Shown here in pieces: positions 24,401 to 30,697 of a stretch of DNA of 30,697 bases. Numbering within the stretch: position 1 is the first letter of the stretch; the number at the start of each line of letters is the position of its first letter. Origin of the DNA: JANNHP01 sp031404455 (GTDB lineage Bacteria; Planctomycetota; JAJSAM01; JAJVHW01); assembly GCA_031404455.1 (NCBI GenBank), contig JANNHP010000331.1:1-30697 (forward strand), given 5' to 3'. The position numbers were made by a program, and so were the translations under genes. The notes under the pieces are model-generated. The model was given only the letters and a program-made list of their open reading frames with translations. It did not search any database and had not been told where the DNA came from.

Positions 24401-25482
24401 TCTGCGCGCGCCGCGAAGAGTCCGGATGCGCTCCGGAACGCCGCCGCGGACGGCCGTTCCTCCGCGGCGAGTGCGGCCTCGAGCTCCTTCTCGGCGGCGG
24501 CGGGATCTCCGGCAAGGAAGTAGATCTGCGCCCTGAGGAGCCTGAGGGCCGCGAGCTCCGAGGGGTCCTTCGCCGCGGCGAGCGCCAGATCGGCGTCGAG
24601 CAGCGCCTCGCCGGGTCTGCCGGTCGCGAGGAGGACCTCCGCCCGCGCAGCGTGGAGTTCCGCGAGTTCACTCGCTGCCGCGCGCGCGATCGCGATCTCG
24701 GCGACCTGCCGGGCGGCCGCGTAGCAGTCGGACTCGGCCCGCCGCTCGGAGCCTGACGTCTCGGAGCCGATCGACATCGAAGCCCAGAGACCGTGCAGGC
24801 GTCCGAGCGCCAGGCCCGCCCGGATGCGGACGACGGGGTCGGTCGCGGTGTCGGCGGCTGCGGCCTCGAGGTGCGGCTTGGCGCCGGGGTCGTCGCCGCG
24901 ACGCTGCAGCAGAGTCGCGAACATCGACCGGGCGAGGCCCGACGTCGGCGGGTTCGCCGTGACGAGCGACAGCCGCTCGAACGCTTCGGCCTCGTCGCCG
25001 TGCGCGAGAGCGGCCTGCGCGAGCGCCAGGTTCGCGTCGTCGAAGTCGGCGTGGTTCTCGGCGGACCTCGTGATCTCGCGGAGGCCCTCCTCCGTGCGGC
25101 CGAGCCGCACGAGCGCGGCGCCCAGGTTGAACTGCGCCCGGTAGTCGCCAGGAGAGAGCAGGAGGATCTTGCGGCACGTCGCGACGACGTCCTCGAAGCG
25201 GCCCGCGCCGAACTGCTCCAGCGCCTGGTCGTGCAGCCGCCACGTCGCCTGGGCGTTGCCCCGTCCCTTCGAGACGACGATCCACGTCGTCGTCGCGCCG
25301 GCCGTCACGATCACCACCGTGATCGCGATGGCGATCCGCTTCGGCCGCGACCACTTGCGGTCCGCGCGGGGGCCGCTCTTCCTGTGCGGGAGGAGCGCCG
25401 CGATCCGGAACGGGAGCTCGGCCGCGAAGAGCCCGGCCGCCCGCAGGAATCCGCGCTTGGTGCGCCGGCGCCGCTCGCTCAC
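21493..25482 (-). CDS. Very long TPR protein with one N-terminal membrane anchor (PrsT-like role)
   Basis: A 1329-aa protein. Residues 1-49 are basic and cytoplasmic and residues 50-70 form one membrane helix (AIAITVVIVTAGATTTWIVV). The rest is a superhelix of many tetratricopeptide repeats, recognisable by A-x-x-x-L/G-x-x-A helices such as AQFNLGAALVRLGRTEEGLR and AAAKHPEEAQYPYFLAM. A TPR protein (PrsT) is a fixed part of exosortase EPS loci, where it is thought to scaffold export in the periplasm. Unlike PrsT described as a lipoprotein of about 900 aa, this one is longer and has no lipobox. I chose GTG 25482, overlapping the EpsI stop as GTGA. The frame runs on upstream to 26019, over the EpsI gene, as shadow. 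Confidence 0.88.
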   Translation of the reverse strand: MSERRRRTKRGFLRAAGLFAAELPFRIAALLPHRKSGPRADRKWSRPKRIAIAITVVIVTAGATTTWIVVSKGRGNAQATWRLHDQALEQFGAGRFEDVVATCRKILLLSPGDYRAQFNLGAALVRLGRTEEGLREITRSAENHADFDDANLALAQAALAHGDEAEAFERLSLVTANPPTSGLARSMFATLLQRRGDDPGAKPHLEAAAADTATDPVVRIRAGLALGRLHGLWASMSIGSETSGSERRAESDCYAAARQVAEIAIARAAASELAELHAARAEVLLATGRPGEALLDADLALAAAKDPSELAALRLLRAQIYFLAGDPAAAEKELEAALAAEERPSAAAFRSASGLFAARAEPVRALEILSRGATLHPDDTQLALDRAMLRFLTGDLDGADADCARVAAADTRGIAALLLRGDVRRAKDDLAGARQAYAEAAVRRPDDAEPKLRLAGTSFAESGEQSEGAASSLALAESIAREVLSKSPDHPGALLALAKVRLASSPGRDPPRRGHPVNDDALKLLRRSVAANPLSIEANTFLAYAEHLTRNDREAAIRLVRILDVTRGERPRLRLLLARCLLNGGLLPEAAAAARRAAEQLPDDAEAWRVSAQTSHAAGDRQGALTAFEHLGTIEPAKLQHLFDQAAVLAEMGRFSAAEERFAAAETRTAAIADENERSAAEQDVATARAEFYRLRGDIERAKGSYGAIVDRNPTSAAPYVRYARFLLRLGQRDDAERQVERGLAVEPSSLEARRMLCEIGFSRGEVSAALTAQVEEVARIAPSDPVVLYLRGKLAVLAGDLRIGREMLARYTADRPEDADGQYALGVTLGKAGEYGDAVKRLETAGELMPGSPEVKVALAKVRQGWAVEMMRRGRLVEAQATLRRVVSDDPSSREARALLVDSLRAVGDVDLSEKEVRALLRTDPADRAALRMLAALQVEQRNLDDAAATLRRLTETDGTDWTAWQFLSAVLADKGDLDGAEVAASAARNAAPDEPGALAAMLHVLVLRGDTDGAAREIEAAAAKHPEEAQYPYFLAMLLARQGRHEEAIAAASKALDLKPSMPGALELAIHVISTGLADSDRAAEFARARVARVKDDPVMTYQLASLEAELGRRTEALALLAPICEIEMPLPAALALRGLLLLDSRDFTAARAALRKGIERYADAVDLHYLLAQSWLTDPAHVKDGQPQEPARGYAIAELRAVVAVMKSHAPARNNLAWLLSRDEATRAEALENAEAIVQRYPGYPPYLDTWGGVLLDLGRSAQAVTAFRRALGACEAERAALDKRAQAKLSLAESAKVEALRKRLERVTAEVKTHYEAALKAPPGR

Positions 25483-26171
25483 TCGGGCAGCCCGCTCTCG
25501 ACCGCCGTGAGGATGGTGCGGCCGAAGTCGCGGAGGAACCTCGACTGGACGTCGGCCGCGCCGCTCTCGCCGGCCTTGCCCACGAGGGTGAGGAACTGCA
25601 CCTGCACGAACGTGCCGGGGGCGTCGTCGAGCTGCGGCGTCGCGCGGTCGAGGAGCGTCCAGAAGGGCTTGTTGCGCGGCGACTGATCGAGGAACTCGTC
25701 GTCCACCTTGAAGAACGTGAGCACCGAGAGCCGCACGCCGTCTTTCCCGAACACGTAGCGGCACACGGGGATCTCCTTCGCCGCGTCGCTGAGGGTCTCG
25801 GTGCCGGTGCGGTCGCTCTCTTTCTTCCACCCCTGCGACGGGAAGCACACGTCCACGTTGTGGTAGTAGGTCTGCATGCCGCGTTCCTTGTTCCCGTGGT
25901 ACGCGACGTAGAGCAGCACCTCGTCCCCCGAAGCGGAGCGGTACCGGCGACGGAGGTAGTCGTCCACCTTGGTGGTCCGGATCTCGTGCTCCGACATCGG
26001 ATCGTCGACCCCGCGCCATCCCGCGAACTCCCGCGGGATCGCCTCGCCGAGAGGGCGCGCGAGGCGCACGGTCCCGGTGAGGCGCGCCGCCGGGTCCCCG
26101 ACGGCGTACGAGATCGCGGCTGCGGCGATCATCACCGCGCAGACGGCGTAGAGCGCCGTCCGCGGCTTCAC
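25479..26171 (-). CDS. epsI: EpsI-family exosortase-associated protein (DUF3485)
   Basis: A 230-aa protein with an N-terminal membrane helix (about residues 5-24) and a periplasmic domain. The core shows LLYVAYHGNKERGMQTYYHN (86-105) followed by VDVCFPSQGW (106-115), the EpsI pattern in which a His-x-x-x-x-Cys-[FLY]-P segment ends in GW. It continues with RLSVLTFFKVDDEFLDQSPRN. EpsI proteins are either fused to exosortases or encoded next to them and are needed for EPS/PEP-CTERM systems. The biochemical role is unknown. The start is GTG 26171 behind GGAGGAAGTC, overlapping the glycosyltransferase stop. Two genes downstream of the exosortase, it is in the same operon. Confidence 0.88.
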   Translation of the reverse strand: MKPRTALYAVCAVMIAAAAISYAVGDPAARLTGTVRLARPLGEAIPREFAGWRGVDDPMSEHEIRTTKVDDYLRRRYRSASGDEVLLYVAYHGNKERGMQTYYHNVDVCFPSQGWKKESDRTGTETLSDAAKEIPVCRYVFGKDGVRLSVLTFFKVDDEFLDQSPRNKPFWTLLDRATPQLDDAPGTFVQVQFLTLVGKAGESGAADVQSRFLRDFGRTILTAVESGLPE

Positions 26172-27367
26172 GACTTCCTCCCAGCCGCGCAGCGCGCCGC
26201 CGCGACGAAGCCCCGCACGCTCGGCTCGTACCCCCAGCCGAGGGCGATGCGGAGCGACTCGGCGCCCATCCGCGCGCGCTTCGCCGGATCGGCGGCGATC
26301 TCGCCGATCGCGTCGGCCATGCGCGCGGGGTCGCCCGCGGGCACGAGACGCCCGTTGACTCCGTCGACGAGGAGGTCGGCAGCCGCGCCCACGCGGTCGG
26401 TGAGGACTACGGGAAGCCCGGCAGCCATCGCCTCGTTCACGACGACACCCCACGGTTCATGACACGACGGGAGCACGAACAGGTCGGCCGCTGCGTACAT
26501 CTCGGGCAGCTCCGACGGCTCGCGGCTCCCCGCGAACCGGACGCGCGAGAGCCTACGAGCCGCCGCGAGGTCGCGCAGCGTTTTCGCCTCCGGACCGTCG
26601 CCGGCGAGGACGAGCCACGGCGCCGCACCGCGCGATTCGAGGATCGCCTGCGCTTCGAGGAGCGTCGCCGGGTCCTTCGCGCCGATGAGGCGGGCGACGA
26701 AGAGCGCCATCGGCTCGTCCGGCGGGACGCCGAGCGCGGCGCGCGTCGCCGCGCGGCGCGGACGGGCGTCGTCCACGCGGCGCCGCAGCACGTCGACGTC
26801 GGGCGTGTTCGCGAAACGGAAGATCCGCGACGGCTCGGCGCCGTGCTTCGCGAGGAACTGTTCGGAGAGCGTGCCGGTGGCGAGCCAAGCCGCCGCACCC
26901 GCGATGATCGGCCGCAGCGCGACCCGCTTCGTCAGCCGGAGCCACGCCGGACGCGGCGAGCGGTCGTGCGTCTCGCTGAAGACGACGTACGGGATCCGAC
27001 GCACGCGGCACGCCATCGCCGCGACGACGCTGGTGGGCATCGACCACCCCGGGATGACGACGACATCGAAGCGCCCGTGGCTGAGCCGCTCGCGGATCGC
27101 CGGGTTCCAGTGGAAGAAGAGCGAGCGCCTGCCGCGCACGTGGAACGCCCGTCCGGGGAGGAACTCGACGCGCGGACGTCCCGGGCCGCCGGCGTCGTCG
27201 ACGGGCACCGTCCAGTTCCGGTCCGCCTCGCTCCGCGAGTAGAAGAGTACCGAGAGCTCGATGCCGGGCTCCTTCGCCACGCGCTCGAAGAGCGGCCATC
27301 GGTACGGCGTGGGAAGCTCGGAGAGGACCGCGACGCGCAGCGGCGTCTCAGACGGCGCGGGCGTCAT
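26168..27367 (-). CDS. Family 4 glycosyltransferase
   Basis: A 399-aa GT-B protein. It begins LRVAVLSELPTPYRWPLFERV, a GT4 opening with the acceptor loop after the first strand. The middle contains FSETHDRSPRPAWLRL and FRFANTPDVDVLRRR. The donor half has ALFVARLIGAKDPATLLEA, LAGDGPEAKTLR, VRFAGSREPSELPEMY and a CHEPWGVVVNEAMAAGLPVV segment with the E-x7-E pair. Its insertion between exosortase and EpsI genes is unusual and suggests it works on the same envelope polymer or on glycosylation of the sorted protein, which is inference. It starts at ATG 27367, overlapping the exosortase gene by 20 bases. Confidence 0.9.
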   Translation of the reverse strand: MTPAPSETPLRVAVLSELPTPYRWPLFERVAKEPGIELSVLFYSRSEADRNWTVPVDDAGGPGRPRVEFLPGRAFHVRGRRSLFFHWNPAIRERLSHGRFDVVVIPGWSMPTSVVAAMACRVRRIPYVVFSETHDRSPRPAWLRLTKRVALRPIIAGAAAWLATGTLSEQFLAKHGAEPSRIFRFANTPDVDVLRRRVDDARPRRAATRAALGVPPDEPMALFVARLIGAKDPATLLEAQAILESRGAAPWLVLAGDGPEAKTLRDLAAARRLSRVRFAGSREPSELPEMYAAADLFVLPSCHEPWGVVVNEAMAAGLPVVLTDRVGAAADLLVDGVNGRLVPAGDPARMADAIGEIAADPAKRARMGAESLRIALGWGYEPSVRGFVAAARCAAGRKS

Positions 27368-28253
27368 CCGTCTCCGTGTACGGGGCGTCGGGCTTCAGGC
27401 ACCAGTCGAGACCGAGGAGCAGCGCCACGCCGATCGCGAACACCATCATGCCCGCCATCTGGTGCGAGAGTCCCTGCGCGTAGCTCGGATCGACCTGGTA
27501 GGCGAGGACGCCGGTCGCAGCGACCCGGATCGAGTTCGCCGCAACCGCGATCGGCACCGCCGAGGCGACGAGCACGACGCGCAGCCAGATCGGCCGCTCG
27601 ACGAAGAACACCCACGCGACCGCGAGCGCGAGGAGCGCGTAGAGGCTGTGGACCCCGGAGCAACCCTCCTCGACGAGCAGCTTGATCCGCGGGAGCTGCA
27701 GCACGTTGCCCTCGCGCACGACGATCCACCCGAGCGCCTCGAAGAACGTCTGCGCGATGCGCGTGGCGAAGTTCTGGAGCGGCAGCGTGATCGCGTCGTC
27801 CCACGTCTTCGGGAGCGGGATCATCATCACCAGGTACCCGAGGGGGAACGCGAGCGCGCGCAGCACGGCGGGGCCGAGCAGCGTCCAGACGAGACCGACG
27901 AGCGACACCAGCATGCCCGCGTGCTGGAGCAGATTCATGTTGATGAGGCGCCCGTAGTCGTAGACGACGACGCCCGCCACGAGCGCCACGAGACCGCGCG
28001 CCGCCACGGACCGCGGCACCGTCGAGAGCGAGTCCGCCCGGTCGTAGACCCAGAGCGCCGCGACGACGGGGAGCAGGAGGCAGTGCGAGTAACGCGGCGC
28101 CTCGAGGTAGTAGTGGAAGCGGACCGCGAGGATGTGCCAGAAGAGCGCGACGAACACGGCCGCGACGACGCCTGCGGCGATCCACACGCGGGGGGACGAG
28201 TTCGTCGCGACTGCGCCCGGCTCCGGCGTCTCGTCGGCGCTCCCGGACGTCAC
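27348..28253 (-). CDS. Exosortase (PEP-CTERM sorting transpeptidase-like)
   Basis: A 301-aa polytopic membrane protein with about eight helices. The first conserved patch is YYLEAPRYSHCLLLPVVAA (48-66). The catalytic triad is visible: Cys198 in LLVEEGCSGVHSLYALL, Arg243 in AVAANSIRVAATGV and His264 in GLSHQMAGMMVF. These are the exosortase/archaeosortase Cys, Arg and His. The enzyme recognises the PEP motif and cleaves the sorting helix of secreted proteins at the inner membrane. The EpsI domain is separate. The subtype (A, B, D and so on) cannot be set from sight. The start is GTG 28253, 9 bases after the PEP-CTERM gene stop, with no strong ribosome site, so translation may depend on coupling. 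Confidence 0.93.
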   Translation of the reverse strand: MTSGSADETPEPGAVATNSSPRVWIAAGVVAAVFVALFWHILAVRFHYYLEAPRYSHCLLLPVVAALWVYDRADSLSTVPRSVAARGLVALVAGVVVYDYGRLINMNLLQHAGMLVSLVGLVWTLLGPAVLRALAFPLGYLVMMIPLPKTWDDAITLPLQNFATRIAQTFFEALGWIVVREGNVLQLPRIKLLVEEGCSGVHSLYALLALAVAWVFFVERPIWLRVVLVASAVPIAVAANSIRVAATGVLAYQVDPSYAQGLSHQMAGMMVFAIGVALLLGLDWCLKPDAPYTETDDARAV

Positions 28254-28262
28254 GGACCGCAG

Positions 28263-28967
28263 TTACGCGGTCTTCGCGCGGGCGCGGCTCTTGCGCCGGG
28301 CGCGGACCGCGCCGAAGAGGCCGGCGAGGCCGAAGCCGAAGAGGGCGATCGTGCCCGGCTCGGGGTTCGCGACGGCCGCGAGGTTGATCGACGTTCCCGC
28401 GCCGCCCGTGAACAGGAAGGTCAGGCGCACCGCGGTCGCGAGGTCGCGCTCGGTGAGCGGGATCGAGGCCGAGGGGACGTTGATGTGGATCTTCGTGTTC
28501 GCGTCCGCGGTCGTGATCGCGCGGTTGATGTTCCAGACGGTCTGGAAACCGGCGCCCTCGGCAAACTCGATGGCCTGCAGGGACGCCGAACCGCCCGCAC
28601 CGAGCGTGATCGCGCCGAACTCGACGACCATGTTGTAGGCCGGGCTGCCGTGGTCCACCGACCAGTCGGCCGCGATGACGCCGAAGGCGCCGCTGTACGA
28701 GAACACGACGCGAGCGAGCGTCGGGGTGCCGGACCCGCTCGCGAGGTTCGAGCTCACGGTCGCGTTCGTCGCGCCGCCGAAGCCGTTGACCATCGAGACC
28801 GTGGTGCCGATCGTCGTCGAACCGTTGAAGGTGAAGTCGCCGGTGCCTCCGCTGACGCTCGTCGCGGTGTCGGTGAAGTCGAGACCCGCCTCAGCAGGTG
28901 CGGCGGAGATCGCGATACCGATCGCGGCAATCACGAAGGCGGCAACGCTCGAGGCGATCGACTTCAT
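28263..28967 (-). CDS. PEP-CTERM protein, probable substrate of the adjacent exosortase
   Basis: A 234-aa secreted protein. Residues 1-27 are a signal peptide ending APAEA. The mature part is low in charge and rich in Gly, Ser, Thr and Ala, with FTFNGSTTIGTTVSMV and other beta-like stretches and no Cys. The tail is a complete sorting signal: NPEPG (201-205), a hydrophobic helix TIALFGFGLAGLFGAV (206-221), then a basic stretch RARRKSRARAK. The protein should be held at the inner membrane, cleaved by exosortase and released to the surface or EPS. I chose the ATG at 28967, 10 bases after GGAGA, because the upstream extension to 29027 lacks a signal peptide start. It is the first gene of the exosortase operon. 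Confidence 0.93.
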   Translation of the reverse strand: MKSIASSVAAFVIAAIGIAISAAPAEAGLDFTDTATSVSGGTGDFTFNGSTTIGTTVSMVNGFGGATNATVSSNLASGSGTPTLARVVFSYSGAFGVIAADWSVDHGSPAYNMVVEFGAITLGAGGSASLQAIEFAEGAGFQTVWNINRAITTADANTKIHINVPSASIPLTERDLATAVRLTFLFTGGAGTSINLAAVANPEPGTIALFGFGLAGLFGAVRARRKSRARAKTA

Positions 28968-29033
28968 CGTTTTCGGTCTCCAGTGGGACGCGGCGGGGAT
29001 GCTAAGAGCCCAGCCAGGCTCGGCCACGTCTTT
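28968..29033. promoter_or_regulatory. Leader of the exosortase operon
   Basis: Only 66 bases separate the upstream glycosyltransferase stop from the PEP-CTERM start. A weak GAGCC-N6-GGCTC hairpin and a TGGC...TTAGC near-match to a sigma-54 promoter (one base too long) are present. Neither is convincing. An operon promoter may be here. Confidence 0.3.
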
Positions 29034-30422
29034 TTATCGGCATTCCACGGGAGCCGGTCCAGCCCCCCTGCCCGCAGCCCGGCGCAGCACCTCGGCCGTG
29101 CGGGCCGCCAGGGCGTCACGGCGCCACGCGCGGACGTCCTCGGGATCGGCCGGGACGGCGGTCGGACCCGAGCCTGCGGCGCACCGGGCGAGGAGCGCCG
29201 CGAGCCCGGAGACGTCGACCGCATCGAGCAGGGAGACACGCTCCCGGCCGCCGACGAGATCCCTCACGTCCCCGGGCCCCGCGAGCGCCGCGACCGGGCG
29301 CCCGGATCCCAGGTACTCGTAAGTCTTCGCCGGCACGTTCGAGACGGGCGCCCCGTCCGACCTCGTCACCGTCGGCAGGTAGAGAAGGTCCGCCGCGAGG
29401 ACGTGCGAGACCGCCTCGCGGTGCGGCAGGTACCCCGTCGCCTCGACGCGGCCGAGGACGCCGAGGGAGCGCGCGAGGTCGAGCCATCCAGGCGCGAGTG
29501 GACCGACGAACCGCGCGCGCACCGGTCGCGGTGCCGCAAGGACGCCGGGTTCGGCCATGGCGCGCAGCAGCGTCTCCGGCGAGTGCGTGCCGAGGTCGTA
29601 GGGGTACGGAACGAACGCGCCGCTGTCGATCCACGCCCGCACGCCGCGGCGCTCGCGGCCCGGCGGGTTCGCCCGGAAGGCGCCCGAGTGGACGACGAGG
29701 ACCTCGTCGTCGCGGCGCGCGGCGGGCGGAGCGGCGAAGTCGTCCGGGTCGTATCCGTTCGGGACGACGTCGACCTTCGACCCGTCGATCCAAGGGCGCC
29801 GCACGAGGAACTCCGCGCGAGACCCGGGCGTGTTCGCGATCACGCGGTCGGCGTCGGCGAACACTTCATCCTCGCGTTCGCACTCCCACCGGAACGCTCG
29901 CTCCGACGGCCACGCGCGCCCCCACGACGACGTCCACGGGTCGCGGAAGTCGGCGACCCACGGGATGCCCGTGCGCCTCTTCAGTTCCCGGCCGACGAGG
30001 TGGACGACGTACGGCTGGGACGATGTGTAGAGGACATCGGGCGGCGACGTCTCGATCTCGCGCAGGCAGGCGTCGAGCGCAGGGCCGAACCACGCCGCCT
30101 GCCGTTCGAAGAAGGCAGCCGGCGCGAGATGCCACGCGAGGCGCGTCAGCCGCGCCGACTGGAGCGCCGCCTTCAGCCGCCGGCGCTCGCCGCTCTGCGT
30201 GCGCACCACGCGGAGGTCGCGCGGGATCTCCGTCTCGAGCGACGGATCGGGCGCGTACTCGCCCGGTCCGAGGTACGTCGCGGCTTCCACCGTGACGACC
30301 GTCGGCTCGATTCCGAGCGCCGGGAGGTTGCGGCAGAGCTTCAGTCCGCGCTGGACGCCCGGTCCGCCCGAAGGAGGGAAGTAGTAGACGACGAGGAGGG
30401 CGCGCAACGGGCCGCCCGTCAC
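29034..30422 (-). CDS. Glycosyltransferase, GT4-like
   Basis: A 462-aa GT-B protein. It opens LRALLVVYYFPPSGGPGVQR, with the Y-F-P-P-x-G-G-x-G acceptor loop typical of a group of GT4-like transferases in EPS loci. DVLYTSSQPYVVHLVGRELK and GIPWVADFRDPW follow, then ADRVIANTPGSRAEFL and VVPNGYDPDDF. The donor half has VEATGYLPHREAVSHVLAAD and VPAKTYEYLGSGRPVAAL, where an E-x7-E element is replaced by a shorter Y-E-Y pattern, as in this subgroup. The sugar is unknown. The start is GTG 30422, overlapping the next glycosyltransferase stop by 4 bases. The stop TAA at 29034 is only 66 bases from the PEP-CTERM gene. Confidence 0.88.
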   Translation of the reverse strand: MTGGPLRALLVVYYFPPSGGPGVQRGLKLCRNLPALGIEPTVVTVEAATYLGPGEYAPDPSLETEIPRDLRVVRTQSGERRRLKAALQSARLTRLAWHLAPAAFFERQAAWFGPALDACLREIETSPPDVLYTSSQPYVVHLVGRELKRRTGIPWVADFRDPWTSSWGRAWPSERAFRWECEREDEVFADADRVIANTPGSRAEFLVRRPWIDGSKVDVVPNGYDPDDFAAPPAARRDDEVLVVHSGAFRANPPGRERRGVRAWIDSGAFVPYPYDLGTHSPETLLRAMAEPGVLAAPRPVRARFVGPLAPGWLDLARSLGVLGRVEATGYLPHREAVSHVLAADLLYLPTVTRSDGAPVSNVPAKTYEYLGSGRPVAALAGPGDVRDLVGGRERVSLLDAVDVSGLAALLARCAAGSGPTAVPADPEDVRAWRRDALAARTAEVLRRAAGRGAGPAPVECR

Positions 30423-30697
30423 TTCGGCGTCGCGGATCGCGCGCGCTCCACGGCTTGCCGGAGCAGCGCCTCGATCTGGTCCACCGTGAACCCGAGCGAG
30501 TAGCGGCTCTCGACGAGTTTGCGCGCGTTCGCGACGAGGCGCGCGCGCAGTCCCTCGTCGGCGAGGAGGCGTTTCAACTGGTTCGAGAGCTCGCGCGAGT
30601 TGCCTGGCGCGAACGTGAGGCCCGTGTCGCCCTCGCGCAGCACCTCGCCGGTCCCGCCGATCGGCGTGCCGATCACCGGCGTCCCCACCGCGACCGC
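30419..30697 (-). CDS. Family 4 glycosyltransferase, C-terminal part (cut by window edge)
   Basis: Ninety-two codons plus stop are present, from AVAVGTPVIGTPIGGTGEVL to the C-terminus. This is the end of the GT4 donor domain: the AVGTPVIGTPIGGTGE segment follows the E-x7-E element, then GDTGLTFAPGN and a final helix. The start lies beyond 30697. The stop overlaps the next gene as GTGA, so the two glycosyltransferase genes are translationally linked. Confidence 0.85.
   Translation of the reverse strand, partial: AVAVGTPVIGTPIGGTGEVLREGDTGLTFAPGNSRELSNQLKRLLADEGLRARLVANARKLVESRYSLGFTVDQIEALLRQAVERARSATPK

Noticed and set aside
29000..29025. A TGGC...TTAGC element on the minus strand resembling a sigma-54 promoter upstream of the PEP-CTERM gene.
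   Set aside because: The spacing between GG and GC is 11 instead of 10 bases. The flanking -24 bases also match poorly.
27261..30503. A 1080-codon plus-strand open frame.
   Set aside because: It is antisense to the exosortase, PEP-CTERM and glycosyltransferase genes. It shows only charged low-complexity residues.

Overview
This is a very GC-rich bacterial window. Almost all of it is a large exopolysaccharide (EPS) biosynthesis and export locus of the exosortase/PEP-CTERM type. Its marker genes are an exosortase with the Cys-Arg-His triad, an EpsI-family partner, a PEP-CTERM substrate, a PEP-CTERM/EPS-type ExeA-like ATPase, a chain-length determinant, a CpsD-like kinase-fold ATPase, a DUF3473-type polysaccharide deacetylase and a very long TPR protein. 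Such loci are known from outer-membrane-bearing bacteria. Base composition, frequent GTG starts, the secreted LamG protein and the heparinase/bi-domain oxidoreductase module would suit a planctomycete-like or other deep-branching diderm, but the lineage is inference only. No rRNA, tRNA, CRISPR array, transposase or phage gene was seen.

Layout, left to right. Positions 3-113 (+) are the 3' end of a Fis-type regulator gene. Positions 247-6148 (-) form one gene group, read right to left: Gfo/Idh/MocA dehydrogenase, DegT-type aminotransferase, UDP-GlcNAc 2-epimerase, a glycosyltransferase, a PilZ protein and a DUF3473 deacetylase. The first three match, in order, the B-E-I steps of the Wbp/Wlb diacetamido-mannuronic acid pathway. 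Positions 6280-7968 (+) hold the only complete plus-strand gene, a secreted LamG-like protein. Positions 8098-11298 (-) hold the export module: chain-length protein, ATPase and CpsD-like protein, closed by a 16-bp inverted repeat. Positions 11623-21411 (-) hold a second assembly operon: bi-domain oxidoreductase, heparinase II/III protein, glycosyltransferase, atypical SDR, MraY/WecA-like initiating transferase, CapD/WbpM-like dehydratase and a UbiA-family transferase, followed by a CU-rich tract and a hairpin. Positions 21493-28967 (-) hold the exosortase operon: PEP-CTERM protein, exosortase, glycosyltransferase, EpsI and TPR protein. Positions 29034-30697 (-) carry two further glycosyltransferase genes, the last cut by the window edge.

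Proposed joint function: sugar nucleotides are made by the dehydratase, epimerase, aminotransferase and dehydrogenase. The MraY/WecA-like protein loads the first sugar phosphate on a polyprenyl carrier and the five glycosyltransferases extend it. Chain length and export are handled by the Wzz-like protein, the two ATPases and the TPR protein. The polymer is trimmed or modified by the deacetylase and heparinase-like enzymes. The exosortase/EpsI pair processes at least the adjacent PEP-CTERM protein. The PilZ protein suggests cyclic-di-GMP input. No flippase, polymerase or outer-membrane export gene was recognised, so these probably lie outside the window.
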